Assembly: GCA_949751835.1 (NCBI GenBank)
Contig: CATKHK010000058.1
Location: 244,842-308,841, forward strand
Reading direction: 5' to 3'
From: Blepharisma japonicum
Taxonomy: Eukaryota > Ciliophora > Heterotrichea > Heterotrichida > Blepharismidae
Length of the DNA stretch: 64,000 nucleotides
The notes beneath the pieces were generated by a model. The model had not been told where the DNA came from and did no database searches. It saw only the letters and a program-made list of their open reading frames with translations. This document shows, piece by piece, positions 1-12,087 of this stretch. A program made the translations under genes and the position numbers. The stretch's first letter is position 1. Each line of letters starts with the position of its first letter.

Positions 1-511
1 AGCCTGCTTAATAATGCAAATTTCAAATGAAGAATTGGCTTTTTGGGCTTTTGTGCAAGTGATGTTTGAATACAATTGAAGACTTATGTTTACGTAAGAA
101 ATATGCAGAAATGGGACACCGAAGCTTATTAATATGATAAAAAACACAGAAAAAAGTATAAAATATCGATTTCCAGAAATTTTGGAGCATATTGAAGAAA
201 ATGAACTAACCCTGGTATCATGTTTTGCACAATATATGGTTACAATATTTTTATATGATACTCCGCTTGATATTTCTGTAAGGATAATGGATTTATTTTT
301 ACTTGAAGGTGAAAAGTTAATGCATAGGCTTCTATCAAAAATGCTGGAACTTAAAAGAGAAAAGATTTTGGAATTGAACTCAGAGGATCTTTATCAATTT
401 TTAAGGAGGAGAATGGTAAAAGAGTGCTTTGAAGAGTACCATCTAGGGACACTATTCACAGCATTTAGGAATGATCAAGAGCTTGAACTAAATGAAATTG
501 AGCCAGTTTAA
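1..511 (+). CDS. TBC-domain Rab GTPase-activating protein, 3' part (5' end outside window)
   Basis: C-terminal half of a TBC (Tre2/Bub2/Cdc16) domain, which speeds GTP hydrolysis on Rab GTPases in membrane traffic. The reading frame is open from base 2 (ACLIMQ, then ELAFWAFVQVM) and is joined across a 15-nt intron at 94-108 to the exon that includes the ATG at 134. Landmarks after the join are FTNGTPKLI, ENELTLVSCFAQ, the YDTPLDISVRIMDLFLLEGE helix pair typical of the end of TBC domains, and a YQFLRRR helix. The ATG at 134 is internal, not the start. The catalytic Arg and Gln fingers would lie upstream of the window. One TGA (YNW) is read as Trp. The protein stops shortly after the domain. 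Confidence 0.85.
94..108 (+). other. 15-nt intron (TBC gene)
   Basis: GTAAGAAATATGCAG. Removing it joins MFT to NGTPKL of the TBC domain. It is in phase 2 and retention gives an immediate TAA. A is at position 10, as in every other intron here. Confidence 0.85.
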
Positions 512-1014
512 AAATATTATAAATTGTGTATTTTAGCCAGCCAAAAACTGATTCCAAAGCTTTTTAAAAGACTAAATTATAAGATAAAGTGAATTTTACC
601 ATATGCTTACTATCAAATAAAATCTGTTGTTTTTACCTCTACAATATAAACTTTAAATTTGATGCATTTTTTATTTAAAAAAAATTCTATCTTCTTCACT
701 TAGAGGTTATCTAAAAATCAAGTTTTAGAATAGAAAATACATTTAAATTTAAAGTAATACCTAATATAACTTAATGCTATTAATCTGCTGGCTTGAGCTT
801 TAACCATGAGCTTATTTCACATAGCCTTGAATTCGATTGCTCATAACTTGAAATATTTTTTTATTTCATTATTTGCTAGAGTATTATTTATATATATATA
901 TATATATTATGATTCAATTTATAATTAACCCAAAATTTATAGAATTACTTGCCATTTGATGCTTGCCTTTTCTTATTTCTAGTAAAAGATGGCACCAAAT
1001 TTATTTCAAATAAA
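512..1014. other. intergenic, AT-rich, with a TA run
   Basis: I see no gene here. A run of alternating TA lies at about 889-907. An open frame begins at 949, but it lacks similarity to the nucleoside hydrolase family and is probably leader sequence. Confidence 0.6.
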
Positions 1015-1974
1015 ATGTCGAAAAATATGTGGATTATTGACACAGACGCTGGGGTTGACGATGCCCAAGCTTTAGTTTTAGCATTAAAGTGCCAAGAATA
1101 TCACAATTTTGAAGTCGTTGCTATAACAAGTGTAGCAGGAAACGTTCCGCTCCCACAGGTGAATAAAAATATTGGTGAAATATTACGTGTCTGCAACAAA
1201 GCTCATATTCCTTATTATTCAGGCTCCGCAAAGCCTTTAATTAATGATTTGACGGACTGTGCATCAATCCATGGTGTAGATGGGCTCAATAACTATTGGT
1301 CAAACCCAAACAGAGAGTTAGAAGAGATCCCTCAAATCCAATCCAAGCATGCTGTTCAAGCAATAATCGACATTGCAAATGAGCATCCAGGTCAAGTCAG
1401 CATAGCTACCATTGGGCCTTTGACAAATCTAGCCTTAGCTGTCTGTCTCGACCCTTCTTTGCCAAGTAAGTTCAAAAGAGTTCTCGTTATGGGCGCTGCT
1501 GTTCATGGAAAAGGCAATATAACTGTTTCTGCAGAATTTAATATTTGGTGCGATCCTGAAGCTTCTCATATAGTTTTTGAGAGATTTCCTCTTCTAGAAA
1601 TCGTTCCTTGGGAGACCTGCATTGCAAAAGAACATAAATTTACTTCAGAATTTTTGAGCAGGTATACTCATGGAAATACACCTCAAGGCAATTTTGTGAG
1701 AGAAATTACCACAATTGTGGGAGGAGAAAGCCACGTGTTTTTCTGTGACCCCATCACGATATGCATTGCAATTGATGAGACAATAGTAAAAGAATTTTCA
1801 GTAAGGAAAGGCTTCGTGGAACTGAATGGAGGATATACAAGAGGAATGACAGTGGTCAATTGGGGATGCTCAGATATGAAAGAAATTAATGAAGGAGGCG
1901 GTGCAAATCTAAAGATAGTTGAAAAGCTAGACTTAGAAAAAATAATGGCTCTATTTCTTCATTCTATAAGTTAA
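1015..1974 (+). CDS. inosine/uridine-preferring nucleoside hydrolase family protein
   Basis: Predicted N-ribosidase that splits ribonucleosides into base and ribose, calcium dependent, in purine/pyrimidine salvage. 319 aa, normal for the family. The N-terminal DTDAGVDDAQAL (about residues 8-19) is the signature Asp cluster that binds calcium and ribose. TIGPLTNLALA and GKGNITVSAEFNIWCDPEA follow in the expected order, and FFCDPITI near the end is the second calcium-binding Asp region. In that last motif a Cys stands where many protozoan enzymes have the catalytic His, so base preference may differ. I chose the ATG at 1015 because the family begins right there; the upstream in-frame ATG at 949 adds 22 residues without family similarity. 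No intron and no in-frame TGA. Confidence 0.85.
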   Translation: MSKNMWIIDTDAGVDDAQALVLALKCQEYHNFEVVAITSVAGNVPLPQVNKNIGEILRVCNKAHIPYYSGSAKPLINDLTDCASIHGVDGLNNYWSNPNRELEEIPQIQSKHAVQAIIDIANEHPGQVSIATIGPLTNLALAVCLDPSLPSKFKRVLVMGAAVHGKGNITVSAEFNIWCDPEASHIVFERFPLLEIVPWETCIAKEHKFTSEFLSRYTHGNTPQGNFVREITTIVGGESHVFFCDPITICIAIDETIVKEFSVRKGFVELNGGYTRGMTVVNWGCSDMKEINEGGGANLKIVEKLDLEKIMALFLHSIS

Positions 1975-2040
1975 ATCTTAATTAAAAAGAAAATGCTTAA
2001 GATTATCCTTTTTATTTTTTATTTTCAGAAAATTTCTAAT

Positions 2041-2712
2041 TTAGCTATTAAATTGCTCAGTTTTTCTCTTTTTGTGTGCTTTGTTGACTTCAGCAGTTTC
2101 TTTAGCTGTTTCTCTCTTCCTTTTCCTTTTAAGATACTTGCTTATTTCCCCTGTTTCTTTAAGCTCTTCCAATTTTTCTTTCATTGCTTGCATTTTTATT
2201 ATCTTTTTCTTAAAGAAATACGGCTTTTTCCCTGCTTTTACCTTTTCTCTTTCTTCTTTCATCATTTTTCGCTTTACATTTGTGTATCTTTGTTCGTCTT
2301 TGGCTCGCTGAATTTCTTGTTTTTTCTTGATAATTAGCTCTTTTATTTTGCCTCTATCAGCAGCATAGGCTGGGTCATCAAGAGATTCTTGAAGTTCTTT
2401 GAGTTCTTGTGAGAGGAAATCGTCAATAAATGAATAAGATTTCTCAAAAAAGCCTTGGTTAAACTTGCCTGAAAGATTATCGAATCGAGGGTCTCTTTTC
2501 TTTGTTTTTTTGGTAAAAATCCCGTGCTCTGGGTCTTCATCTGGCTTTGGGAATTTGATTTTTTTGAAGCGAGAAACAGGGTGTTTTGATGAGATTTCTT
2601 TTGGAGCATGCTTACTGTGCTTTTCAAATTTTTTAGGTGGGGAGTGTGACCTAGGCTTCTCTTTTCCCACTTTTTGCTGTTCAATAATCTTTCTTAATGG
2701 AATATCGTCCAT
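2041..2712 (-). CDS. RRP36: RRP36 ribosomal RNA-processing protein
   Basis: Nucleolar protein of the small-subunit processome, required for early cleavages of pre-rRNA in yeast and human. 223 aa, very basic. The family core is clear: KRDPRFDNLSGKFNQGFF, then a SYSFIDDFLSQELKELQ helix, a long charged helix, KKPYFFKKK, and a KYLKRKRKRE tail. The N-terminal 70 residues are Lys-rich and disordered. The ATG at 2712 opens a short acidic-basic leader. It converges with the nucleoside hydrolase gene, with 66 bases between the stops. Overlapping frames on the other strand here are shadows of low-complexity Lys/Glu codons. Confidence 0.9.
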   Translation of the reverse strand: MDDIPLRKIIEQQKVGKEKPRSHSPPKKFEKHSKHAPKEISSKHPVSRFKKIKFPKPDEDPEHGIFTKKTKKRDPRFDNLSGKFNQGFFEKSYSFIDDFLSQELKELQESLDDPAYAADRGKIKELIIKKKQEIQRAKDEQRYTNVKRKMMKEEREKVKAGKKPYFFKKKIIKMQAMKEKLEELKETGEISKYLKRKRKRETAKETAEVNKAHKKRKTEQFNS

Positions 2713-2861
2713 TTTATTAAATAACTATGCCTCGCTCCTAACAAAAGAAATAAATTTTTGCATTTAATTGCTCAGTTAAACATATAAAAAGATTGAAATT
2801 TTTAATTATATTACACAATTCCTATCATTGCTTTTTGATTGAAATTTCTGACTTCTCAATC

Positions 2862-3869
2862 CTATTCAATGATTTTAATCAGTCTTGATTTTTCTTTTTT
2901 CCTCTGCTGCGCAAAATGTTTAGACACATCTTTTGTGTTTACAATTGACCGCTTACTTGAGTTGCTTCTGATCGTTTTTTGGAATTCCATATGGTTTTTC
3001 ATGATAACACTAGGCCTGTTAAAATTTGTATCAAAATACTTAATGCAATTTTGAATTGTTTGAGATTTCTGAAGGGGTGGCAGCTTATTTGTGTTATTAG
3101 AAAGTCACGAAAATAAACTCACAAATGTATCTGACTCATGAGATTCATGATGGGGCTGAATCCTATTCTTGACAAATTCTGGAGGTTTCGTAATTTTTGG
3201 TTCAATACTTTTGTTTTTTGCTGATTGTGGCCCGCTTGCTGCCCTATTTGTGCTTGAGGAACGATTCGCCTGATTTACTGTATCAATTTTGGGGTTTTTC
3301 ACAGCAAAAGTAGCCGGCTCTCTTAAAGTTGGAAAATTTTTAGGAGAATTTGGGTCTCCTTCTTTACTTTTCACATTTTCATGGACTACTTGGGCGTTTT
3401 CCAAAATCCGCCTTATTTTTACTGCTTGTTCGTCTTCTCTTTCTGGAGAAATTGCAGAAGATCGATTTTCTAGCAACTTTTTAGTTTTCTCTTGAAGACC
3501 TATAAGTGGCTGTATTATAATTTGAGGTTCTGGTGATCTTCGTGCTGTAGATCCATGTCTGGAGACGTTGAAGCCAGCAGGTATAATCTGTGGTCCAGGA
3601 GATTTTCTATTTGATTCTTCTTTTTTTAAGTTCGCAGAAGCTAAACTGAATAAAGGCTTTTCTATTGGTTTTAAGGGGAAATCCTCACTTTTTTGTTTGT
3701 TGTGATAGAGAATATCGGCACTATTTACATTTGATTTTCAAGGAGAAATACTAAAATCGTCAAGAGATATACAGTTTTTTCATTTTAAATCTTCAGGACA
3801 CCTTTGTGTTTCACTTTCAGTGGCAAGTGAAGAAATTAATATTTTTTCGTTCATTTTTCTTTCAATCAT
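2862..3869 (-). CDS. hypothetical disordered protein, paralogue of the next gene
   Basis: I do not recognise a known family. Reading TGA as Trp gives one 335-residue frame from ATG 3869 (a second in-frame ATG at 3854 is equally plausible) to TAG at 2862, crossing three TGA codons. It is rich in Ser, Asn, Lys and Pro with no obvious fold. The N-terminal part (ISSLATESETQ, then SISPWK and an ILYH) matches the neighbouring protein at 4122-4883 (ISVLDSESENVTQ, SISPWK, STYH), so the two look like diverged tandem duplicates on the same strand. SP-rich spots such as RKSPGP, RRSPEP and AISPER could be proline-directed kinase sites. The C-terminus is a basic helix (HFAQQRKKEKSRL). Confidence 0.7.
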
Positions 3870-4121
3870 TATTTACTTAGCTAGGATATTTAGATTCTCC
3901 AAGCAATTTATTTGAAGATATTTCATAACTTGCTAAGTAATTAGCAGTATTATGACTCTTCATGATGCCTAAACTATACAACCTGTAACTTCTAAATATT
4001 ATTAAACTTTTTATTAAAATATCTAAAAAATTAGCATAAATTTAGATAATGAATCCTTTATTCGTTAATTTTTTCAGTTTATTTCCACTTGCGGTTATAA
4101 ATATCTATTTACATAGATCTT

Positions 4122-4883
4122 TTACTCAAAATAGTTTTTTATTCCTCCTCGCTGATATTTCCAAGGCACCTGGAACATATAACTTTCTGGAATCCCTCCA
4201 TTCTCCCTTTTTGTCATCATAAATTCCCATTCTTTTTTTGAAAGATTAATTAGCTGTGCCAATGAATGGACTCTATAATTGGTCTGAGGCTTATTAAAAG
4301 CATGGCCGTTTGTGAAAAACTTTTGATAGTTTTGTTGTGTATTGATTTTATTTATTTCTAGTGGAGGTAGTTTATTGAAACTCTGAGGACTTCTGTCGCC
4401 TATTTTATTGAGATTCTGTGGAGTCCTTTCGCCTATTTTTAGATTGTCGGTATTATTCCATTTTAAGATCTCTGGAGAGTTACGGGATGCCGTCTGCAGA
4501 TTTTTGGCATGTTTGGGTAGATAATTTACAATTTCTTCGTCTATGCTCAAAGACCGAGTTGTATGTTTTCTCCTTAATTGGGTTTTTCGGTGGATTATTG
4601 GACTTGCGTTATGTGGAGATGAGAAATCTTGAATTAAAATTGGTTTTGATTCAGATACCTGGTTTAAAGGGATTTTTGAAGGTTTCGCTGCCTTTTTTAG
4701 TAGCTTTGGATGATAAGTTGAGAAAACTTTGTTTTCAAGGTCAAGATTTTTCCAAGGAGAAATGCTCGATTCATTTAGAGGAGAAAAAGCATCTATTTTG
4801 GACTTGATAGCATTAAATTGAGTAACATTTTCACTTTCTGAATCTAAAACTGAGATTAATTTCATTTCATTTGATGTATTCAT
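4122..4883 (-). CDS. hypothetical disordered protein with repeated SPQ/TPQ segments
   Basis: Unrecognised 253-residue protein. It shares an N-terminal block with the upstream gene (SISPWK about 40 residues from the start). The middle has a short internal repeat, KIGERTPQNLNK followed by KIGDRSPQSFNK, and earlier RNSPEI. These look like kinase-substrate or adaptor sites. The last 60 residues look folded, with a helical LAQLINLSKKEWEFMMTKREN segment followed by a PWKYQRGG turn. The ATG at 4883 is followed closely by a second Met. The gene is divergent from the WDR11 gene, with about 180 bases between the starts that probably hold both promoters. Confidence 0.7.
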   Translation of the reverse strand: MNTSNEMKLISVLDSESENVTQFNAIKSKIDAFSPLNESSISPWKNLDLENKVFSTYHPKLLKKAAKPSKIPLNQVSESKPILIQDFSSPHNASPIIHRKTQLRRKHTTRSLSIDEEIVNYLPKHAKNLQTASRNSPEILKWNNTDNLKIGERTPQNLNKIGDRSPQSFNKLPPLEINKINTQQNYQKFFTNGHAFNKPQTNYRVHSLAQLINLSKKEWEFMMTKRENGGIPESYMFQVPWKYQRGGIKNYFE

Positions 4884-5061
4884 TTTTTAATATAATCTCC
4901 CTGCTCAACAGTAAAATTATATGGATTTTTTTAAAAAAATTAGAATCTTCCCTGTCTTCCTAAATGAAAAAATAAGCTACAAATTAAAATAAGGATTTAT
5001 TGCTACTGGCCTTTCAAGCTTATCCATTTTCATTAATCTTTAAAATTGTGAATTTAAATTT

Positions 5062-8000
5062 ATGAATTCGCAGCTAGTATATAAAGAAGAATCTGTAACT
5101 CCAGGCTTTTATCCATACTCTTCAAGTTTCAACAAACCTCTAGGAAGTGTCGCTGCTTATCATATGGCTGCAATATCAGCTGATTCAATAATTCTGATTT
5201 ACGATACTTTTTCTTTTCAATTGCTATATGAGCTTTCTGGGCATTCATCAACAATTTCCTCATTGGCTTGGCACCCTAAAGAACCAATTTTAGCTTCAGG
5301 AGATGAAGCTGGAGAAGTGTGGATTTGGAATCTCAAGCTTCAAAAGAAAGAAAAACTCAAATTTGAAAGTAAAATCAATGCTTTGGCGTGGTCATTTGAA
5401 AAACCAAAGCTTTTAGTGGCTTATTCTGATAAGGCTGATATTTATGATAATGGAAAAACTATAAGTCTTACTGTCAGTGAAAATTTGGAATATGCAGAAT
5501 TCAATAAAGGGTATCATGAGAAATTTCTTATAGGTAAAGAAAACGAATTTTGGGTAATTGAGAAAGCTGATGCTAAAAAAATTGAAAAGAAAGGCTGCAA
5601 AAAGGCTTATTGAGTCTCAAATGCTCAAAATTATGTTTATTTGCTCTATGATGATAAAGCTGTGCTGTTTGATGTGGTAATTATTATATAGGTTGATGAA
5701 AAAGAAATTGGAATTTTTATCGAGGATGAAGGGATTTATGATATTTATTGTGATGCTCTACAGAATAATACTCTGTTTGAGTACAGCAATGGTTACATAA
5801 AACTATGGGAGCTTGCCGGGGAATTATCAAAAGACAATTATAAGTATTACAAAAGGTGAGAAAGCAGCTTCATCGGCCTCAATCCTCTTTTAGTTTTGTC
5901 AGCCACAATGCCAATTACTTCTCATCATAGGTCTTTCCTTATCCTACTCTCTGATTTGTCTCTCAGGTATTACTCAGTTGATTACTCCTACTCCCAGCCA
6001 GAACTTTCTTTATCAGCTATCGACTATCTTTCATTACCAAGAGGGGAATCAATTCTCGTGACTTATAACTCTGAGTCCATGCTTGTTAGTACATTAGGCC
6101 CTTATATAATATTGTTCTCTTTGAAAACCCATAAGCGAGTCAAGCAAATCCACGTGAAAGGGCAGCTTTCTCACATTGTTGGTTCAAATAGCAAATTATA
6201 CGCCCAATGCCAGGTAAAATCAGAACATATACTGATCGAAATTAATTTGGGGAAATCTGAAATCACAAAAATCAAGGATTTTGATGCTCCAGTTGAAGGG
6301 CTTAAGCTTGACAGTTCAGGTACCTATCTTGCCATATTAACTAACAGAAAATCGCTTGAATTTCTCTCTTTAGTCCACTCAAATTATGAAAATACCGAAA
6401 TTTATAGCTATGACTTAGTTTTGACTGAGGAATTCAGCTGCATTGAATGGATGCAGGACTCAAACAAAATGGTTTATTCTAGTGAGACAGGAGTTCATAT
6501 AATTGAAGTGAATAAAGATGAAGGCGCTGAAGAAATAGAATTTTATTTCGCATTGTAACTTACATTTAGAGCTTGCAAGTGTGATCTTATTATCTCAAAA
6601 ATAATAGCAACCTCAGAAGCAATCATAGTACAAGATTATCAGCATTCAGTTTATAAATTTGAGCAAGGGAATTATAAAGATCTGGGTAGTGCTGTGGATA
6701 TTGGCTTTATTAATAAAGCTCCAGCAATTCTTAAGGAGAATTTTATTGAAGAAGTGGAAGGAGGAGTTATTTATGAAAATCTGCCTACCCAGATGAAATT
6801 TTTAACAAATGGGGTACTATTTGGAGATAGCTTTATTGCAATCTATAGCAGAGAAGCTACAAGTAACTTCTCAAAAATAAATCTACCTAAGGTCCCAATA
6901 TTAGCTGCAAATTCAACTAAATATGACCTCAACATAGAAGCCAACAAATTTTCTCATAAAACTTATAACGATTATACAAAGAAACCCACAAATTTTGAAA
7001 AGTCTATAGAATTTACACCAGATGAATGAAAACAAGAATTCACAAAACTCCCCTGGATTGATCAACAGCTTCTGATTAGTCGCCTTTTCGGAGATGTTCT
7101 TGAGTATCTCTTTTTCAGCTCAGCGAGACAAATAGTTGAGCTTCCTCTATCAACCAGAGGTCTTTCCACAACTCCAACCCCAGCTACATGCGATATTTCA
7201 GTAGAATACTCCCCAATCACTAAAAAAACCTTAAACATGAGCACACAAAGTGTTCCAAAGTCCCAGCTTCCCCACAAAACTCCTCCTAAATGAAAGCAGC
7301 CCTCTCCTACAAGGACTTCCAGAGGTCGCACTCACAGTTTAAATAACTCCTCTTTTGTCGAGTCTGGGCCCAAAACTGAAGTAAAAAAAATTCCTGGCTT
7401 TAAAAGAGATGTGTCTCCACAGCTTAAATCTAGCGGAAACCTGAGGTCAAAAAGCAAGCATACTGAGTCTATTCTTCAGCTTGCAGTAAACACCGCCAAT
7501 CTGCTTCCAGCATGCAAAAATGAGGTAAGTTCACGAAAAACTGACATTTCTCCATTAAAAGAAAAAATCAAGCTTTATGGGGTTGACTATTTTAATGCTC
7601 TTTCTTCCTCACAAAAATCAAATCTTGCACAGTCGTTATTAGATTCAGCTATTTCTGATACTGACTTGTATGTGAATCTGCTAAAAGCTTGCTTAATTTC
7701 TGCTACACAAGGGCATAATGTTATGAAAAACGCAATGTCTCAGGCAGCAGGGAGCTTAGAAATGGCCCATAAGTATAAGGAAGCTGCAGAAATCCATATT
7801 TTAAATGAGAATTTATCATCTGCTTGTATGTGTTTACAAGAAGCAGGACTGTGACAAGAAGCAGCAGCTGTTTCAGTAAACTTATCAAAGGATGAAGAAA
7901 TAGCTTTTCAAGTAAAATGGGCTGCAAAGCTATATGAGACGTCAAAGTTTAAGTGTATTGAAGCCTTGCTATGTGGCTGCCAGTACCACAAAGCTTTACA

Positions 8001-8223
8001 AATTCTTGCAAGCCTTGAAGAATACCACAAAGCTGCCTTTTTACTTGTCCTCTACCGCCAAAGGGGGATTATAGTCAAAGAAAACTGGGCTCCAGGCGCT
8101 TGTCAGTATTTCGGCCTCTCAGAAGAAGAATTTAAAGAACTACCAAAGCCTTCCTTTTGGCCTGGAAGTGTAGGAGAAGACATAGATTTTCTAATGGACC
8201 GCTATATAAACTATAATACTTAA
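5062..8223 (+). CDS. WDR11: WDR11-like protein: two WD40 propellers plus alpha-solenoid
   Basis: Two 15-nt introns (5677-5691, 6555-6569) and in-frame TGA-Trp codons join several open frames into one 1043-residue protein. Human WDR11 is somewhat longer. It acts with FAM91A1 at the trans-Golgi in vesicle tethering and is linked to ciliogenesis. The N-terminal propeller shows GHSSTISSLAWHP and SGDEAGEVWIWNL. The second propeller follows from about residue 280. A basic, Ser-rich linker lies at about 700-790. The C-terminal solenoid matches WDR11 well: LLISRLFGDVLEYLFF, then LLKACLISAT, SACMCLQEAGLW and ALLCGCQYHKALQIL. The same order and spacing occur in animal WDR11. The start at 5062 is the first ATG after a TAA-rich leader. 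Confidence 0.8.
5677..5691 (+). other. 15-nt intron 1 of WDR11 gene
   Basis: GTAATTATTATATAG, phase 0, between LFDV and VDEKEIG. Retention ends translation at the terminal TAG. Confidence 0.85.
6555..6569 (+). other. 15-nt intron 2 of WDR11 gene
   Basis: GTAACTTACATTTAG, phase 2. It joins FYFA(L) to ACKCDLIISK. Retention gives an immediate TAA. Confidence 0.85.
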
Positions 8224-8238
8224 GCATAATTAGCCCTG

Positions 8239-9942
8239 TTAGTCTCTTTTAAACCTGGTCAGCAGCTTCACTGAACTTCTCTTGAAGAACTTCAGCTTTT
8301 TGTCACTTTTCCCTGAGTTGTTAGGCTCTGAGCTTTCTGGTCTTCGGTTATTTAAATTTAAAAAAGTCGGCGACCTTACAAAGGACTTGCTTGTATTTAC
8401 ACTTTCAACATTTAGAAGGAACGACTCCTTTTTTATTATCTGTATAAGGCTGTCCAGCTTGTTTTCACACAGCTTAATCCAGTCATTTAAGTTGTCTCTG
8501 TTGATTTCGTTGTTGTCCTTTGTAATTCCTAGCTGTTTTGTCAGTCTGCTGATGCTGTTTATGAAGGCGACGATGACTTCTTCTTGTTTTTCGATCATTT
8601 TTTCGTAGTCGTTTATAAAAATGACCAAGTCTTTGCATTTGTTGTCCATCATTTCGACGTCAGTGCAGGAAGCCCCGAAGCCTTCGTTTTGGTATAGCAG
8701 CTCATTCAGCTGCTGGCTTAAAAAAAGCCGCTCTTGGTTCAGCATTTCGATGCGTTCTTGGGCGTTTTGTGCATTTTCATTAAGTTTGGTCTTAATTTCG
8801 TCCAAATATAAGAAATAAGGGTGCATGTCAGTTACAGAAATTATATTAGTTGCCCGCTGTACTGTACTGAACTTTTCTTCTTGTTTTTGCAGCTTTTTTT
8901 CAATTCGGTTGATTTCTTCTTTGATGCTTTGGTCGCCTTGCAGATTGTTCAGCAGCCTTTCAAAGACAACTAGCTGCTTTTGGTCGTGCTTGTATTTTTC
9001 TTGGAGTTTATTTCATTTTCTTTCTCGAGATAAGCAAAACTCAAGCCTGTAAGAGTCTTTTAAAGTGGAAAGCTCTGCGTTTATTTTTTGTTCCCTTTCG
9101 GTCTTTTCTTCTTTCATTTGAGAAAAAATCGCTTTGGCTTCTTCTTCAATTCCGACTATTTCTTCACAGAGCTTCTGGTGATGACTTTTAAACTCATCAA
9201 TTTTGCCGCTTAGAAGGTTCATTTCTTTTTTTAAGGCATTTATGGGCGCCACCTTAGTTTTTAAGTCAGCAGTTCGTGTGTTTATCATGAAGTTTAGGAT
9301 TTCTTGGTAATATAATTCATTATTCAAACCTTGCATCATTTCTTTGTGCTCGTTGGCTCGGTATTCTAGGAGGTTTTCGTTATCACTGGTATCAGGGTTG
9401 CTTTGTTCTAAATATTCTAGCTCTTTTTCCAGCTCTTTTAAGTACCTTTCTTTTAAATTAACATCATGATGGATCTTATTGAATATATTTTTCTTGACAA
9501 GCACGACATTCTCGAACTCGTTCAGTTTCTGCTTCACAAAAGTCGAATTTTCAAGATTCTGTGCCATCCTGAGAACGTCTTTAGATGATTGTGACCTTGT
9601 GAACTCTCTTAATAACTATTACGCTTCAACACTTTGGTTCAACTGCTCCAGCTTCTGCTTGAGGAAAGTGGACATTATTTTAGGCTTTGGGGTGAGATTT
9701 CCTGCATAATAGGTACTTCTAACAAAGTCATTTCAAGAAACTGAAGGCTTTTCTATGACCATGGAGTTCCCTAGGGATTTTGAATTTTTCCTACTGAGTT
9801 TGCCGGATGACTTATTTGAAATTGTCGGAAGCTTCGCAAATTCGATTTCGTTGACTATAATTTCAGTGAAGCTAAAAATTCGTTTTGATGACGTAGTGTC
9901 ATTCACTATTGGCTCTTCGGGTTCAAATTTTTTAATAATCAT
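8239..9942 (-). CDS. coiled-coil protein, possibly of the outer-dynein-arm docking (CCDC63/114/151) type
   Basis: Reading TGA as Trp and removing a 15-nt intron (9608-9622) gives one 562-residue protein. Residues from about 110 to 470 are almost continuous coiled coil. The middle segment FSTVQRATNI-SVTD followed by a Tyr/Leu-rich helix and NQERLFLSQQLNELL resembles the FxKIKEATG region of ciliary dynein-docking proteins, which tether outer dynein arms to doublet microtubules. That would suit a heavily ciliated cell. The N-terminal 100 residues and the C-terminal 90 (FKRSSVKLLTRFKRD end) are basic and Ser-rich. It converges on WDR11 with only 15 bases between stops. The coiled-coil call is firm; the docking-complex assignment is tentative. 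Confidence 0.65.
9608..9622 (-). other. 15-nt intron (coiled-coil gene)
   Basis: Minus strand GTAATAGTTATTAAG, phase 2, between QSVEA and EFTRSQ. Retention gives TAA then TAG. Confidence 0.8.
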
Positions 9943-10121
9943 ATCAATTTAGCAATAAGTGTATTTTTTATAACTTCTTAGCTTATAAAGAAATTTATAA
10001 ATAAAATTCCATTATCTGATTGGCTGATTGGAATTTTCTCCAAACAATTTCTAATGGCGTCAGCAACCTTTTCGTCTTAATACGATTTTTTATTAGATTC
10101 TGGCAAATAATTAAATCTTTA

Positions 10122-10853
10122 ATGAGCGAAATTTATTTTCCAACCCAACCTCAACAATTCCAGACTCAGTCACAGTCATCAAGTCGTATATTTTATTTAT
10201 TATACGGCGCTTACACAATCGCAAAAATAGGATGTATAATTGGGGTCTTATCAGCTGACGGCTCCAAATGTCCTGGCTTATTGTATGTATACTTACTCAT
10301 TTATGCTGCCACAGAAGTATACGAGCTGGTATTTTTTTTACTACTTTCCCTGCACCGTTACTGCATGCAAGTAAATATATCATCCTTCTTGATACGCACT
10401 GGGCAAATAAGCTATGAATGGTAAGAAATATTTAGTTTCCGGCTCCTTATCACAGTTGCAATTACAGCAGAAATTTACAAAGAGCCTTCTGTCATTCGCT
10501 ATGCATCAGGGATATTTGCCTTAATACTTATAATGACTGGGTTTTTGAAGTATGTAATTATTGTGCTTATTGGAATTCCCTATTTGTTTTTTTACAGGAG
10601 AATTTTTGATGAAAATAATCATTCAAGATTGCAGACAGAAAATAATATTCATGTATCAGAGCGTGAATTAGATGAGTACATTGGTCCAATGCCTAAAGGA
10701 GAGATGTGCTCCATTTGCTATGAAGAAACTGGCTCAAGTTCGCCATGTATAGTACTTAGATGCAAGCATGGATTCCACCGCCACTGCTTAAAAGATTGGA
10801 TTCTAATTAAAGGGTCATGCCCAGTATGCAGAGCTCCAATAAAAGAAGATTAG
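10122..10853 (+). CDS. membrane RING-H2 E3 ubiquitin ligase
   Basis: 238-residue protein after removal of a 15-nt intron (10421-10435). There are about four hydrophobic segments: around YLLYGAYTIAKIGCIIGVL, LLYVYLLIYAATEVYELVFF, the RYASGIFALILIM stretch, and YVIIVLIGIPYLFFYRRIF. A C-terminal RING-H2 finger follows at about residues 192-232: CSIC, LRCKHGFHRHC, then CPVC. All eight ligands (C3-H2-C3) are present, so E2-dependent ubiquitin transfer on a membrane is expected. The frame is open upstream to a stop at 10002 but has no ATG before 10122, so I take ATG 10122 (MSEIYFPTQ). This layout is common in plant and protist RING proteins of the endomembrane system. Confidence 0.8.
10421..10435 (+). 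other. 15-nt intron (RING-H2 gene)
   Basis: GTAAGAAATATTTAG, phase 2 (YE-C-FRLL). Retention reads TGG then TAA. Confidence 0.85.
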
Positions 10854-10932
10854 ATGCTTTATATTAATAACTCTTTCCTTTTAGCCAATATATTCATCAT
10901 TATTATATATAAGCATTAATTTCGGAGAAAAT

Positions 10933-11997
<1,065 letters not shown>

Positions 11998-12087
11998 CTT
12001 GGGAAATTATTATTGTATGGACATTATTAGGCTAAATATTAATTAATTTATGAATTTTTTGAATTAACAGAATAAATTACTTACACT

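Noticed and set aside
889-907. TA run as a possible regulatory element
   Set aside because: Simple alternating TA in AT-rich DNA; nothing ties it to a function.
1993-2767. Plus-strand open frames overlapping RRP36, rich in Phe and Ser
   Set aside because: They are the reverse strand of Lys/Glu-rich RRP36 codons; the minus-strand protein has clear family motifs.
4418-4807. 129-codon plus-strand frame inside the SISPWK-type gene
   Set aside because: Shadow frame; the minus-strand frame has the paralogue and consistent composition.
7062-7331. Minus-strand 89-codon frame inside the WDR11 gene
   Set aside because: Antisense to the disordered linker of WDR11, which is continuous on the plus strand.
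10020-10121. Extended N-terminus of the RING-H2 protein
   Set aside because: No ATG between the upstream TAA at 10002 and 10122; a TTG start is not expected in a ciliate.
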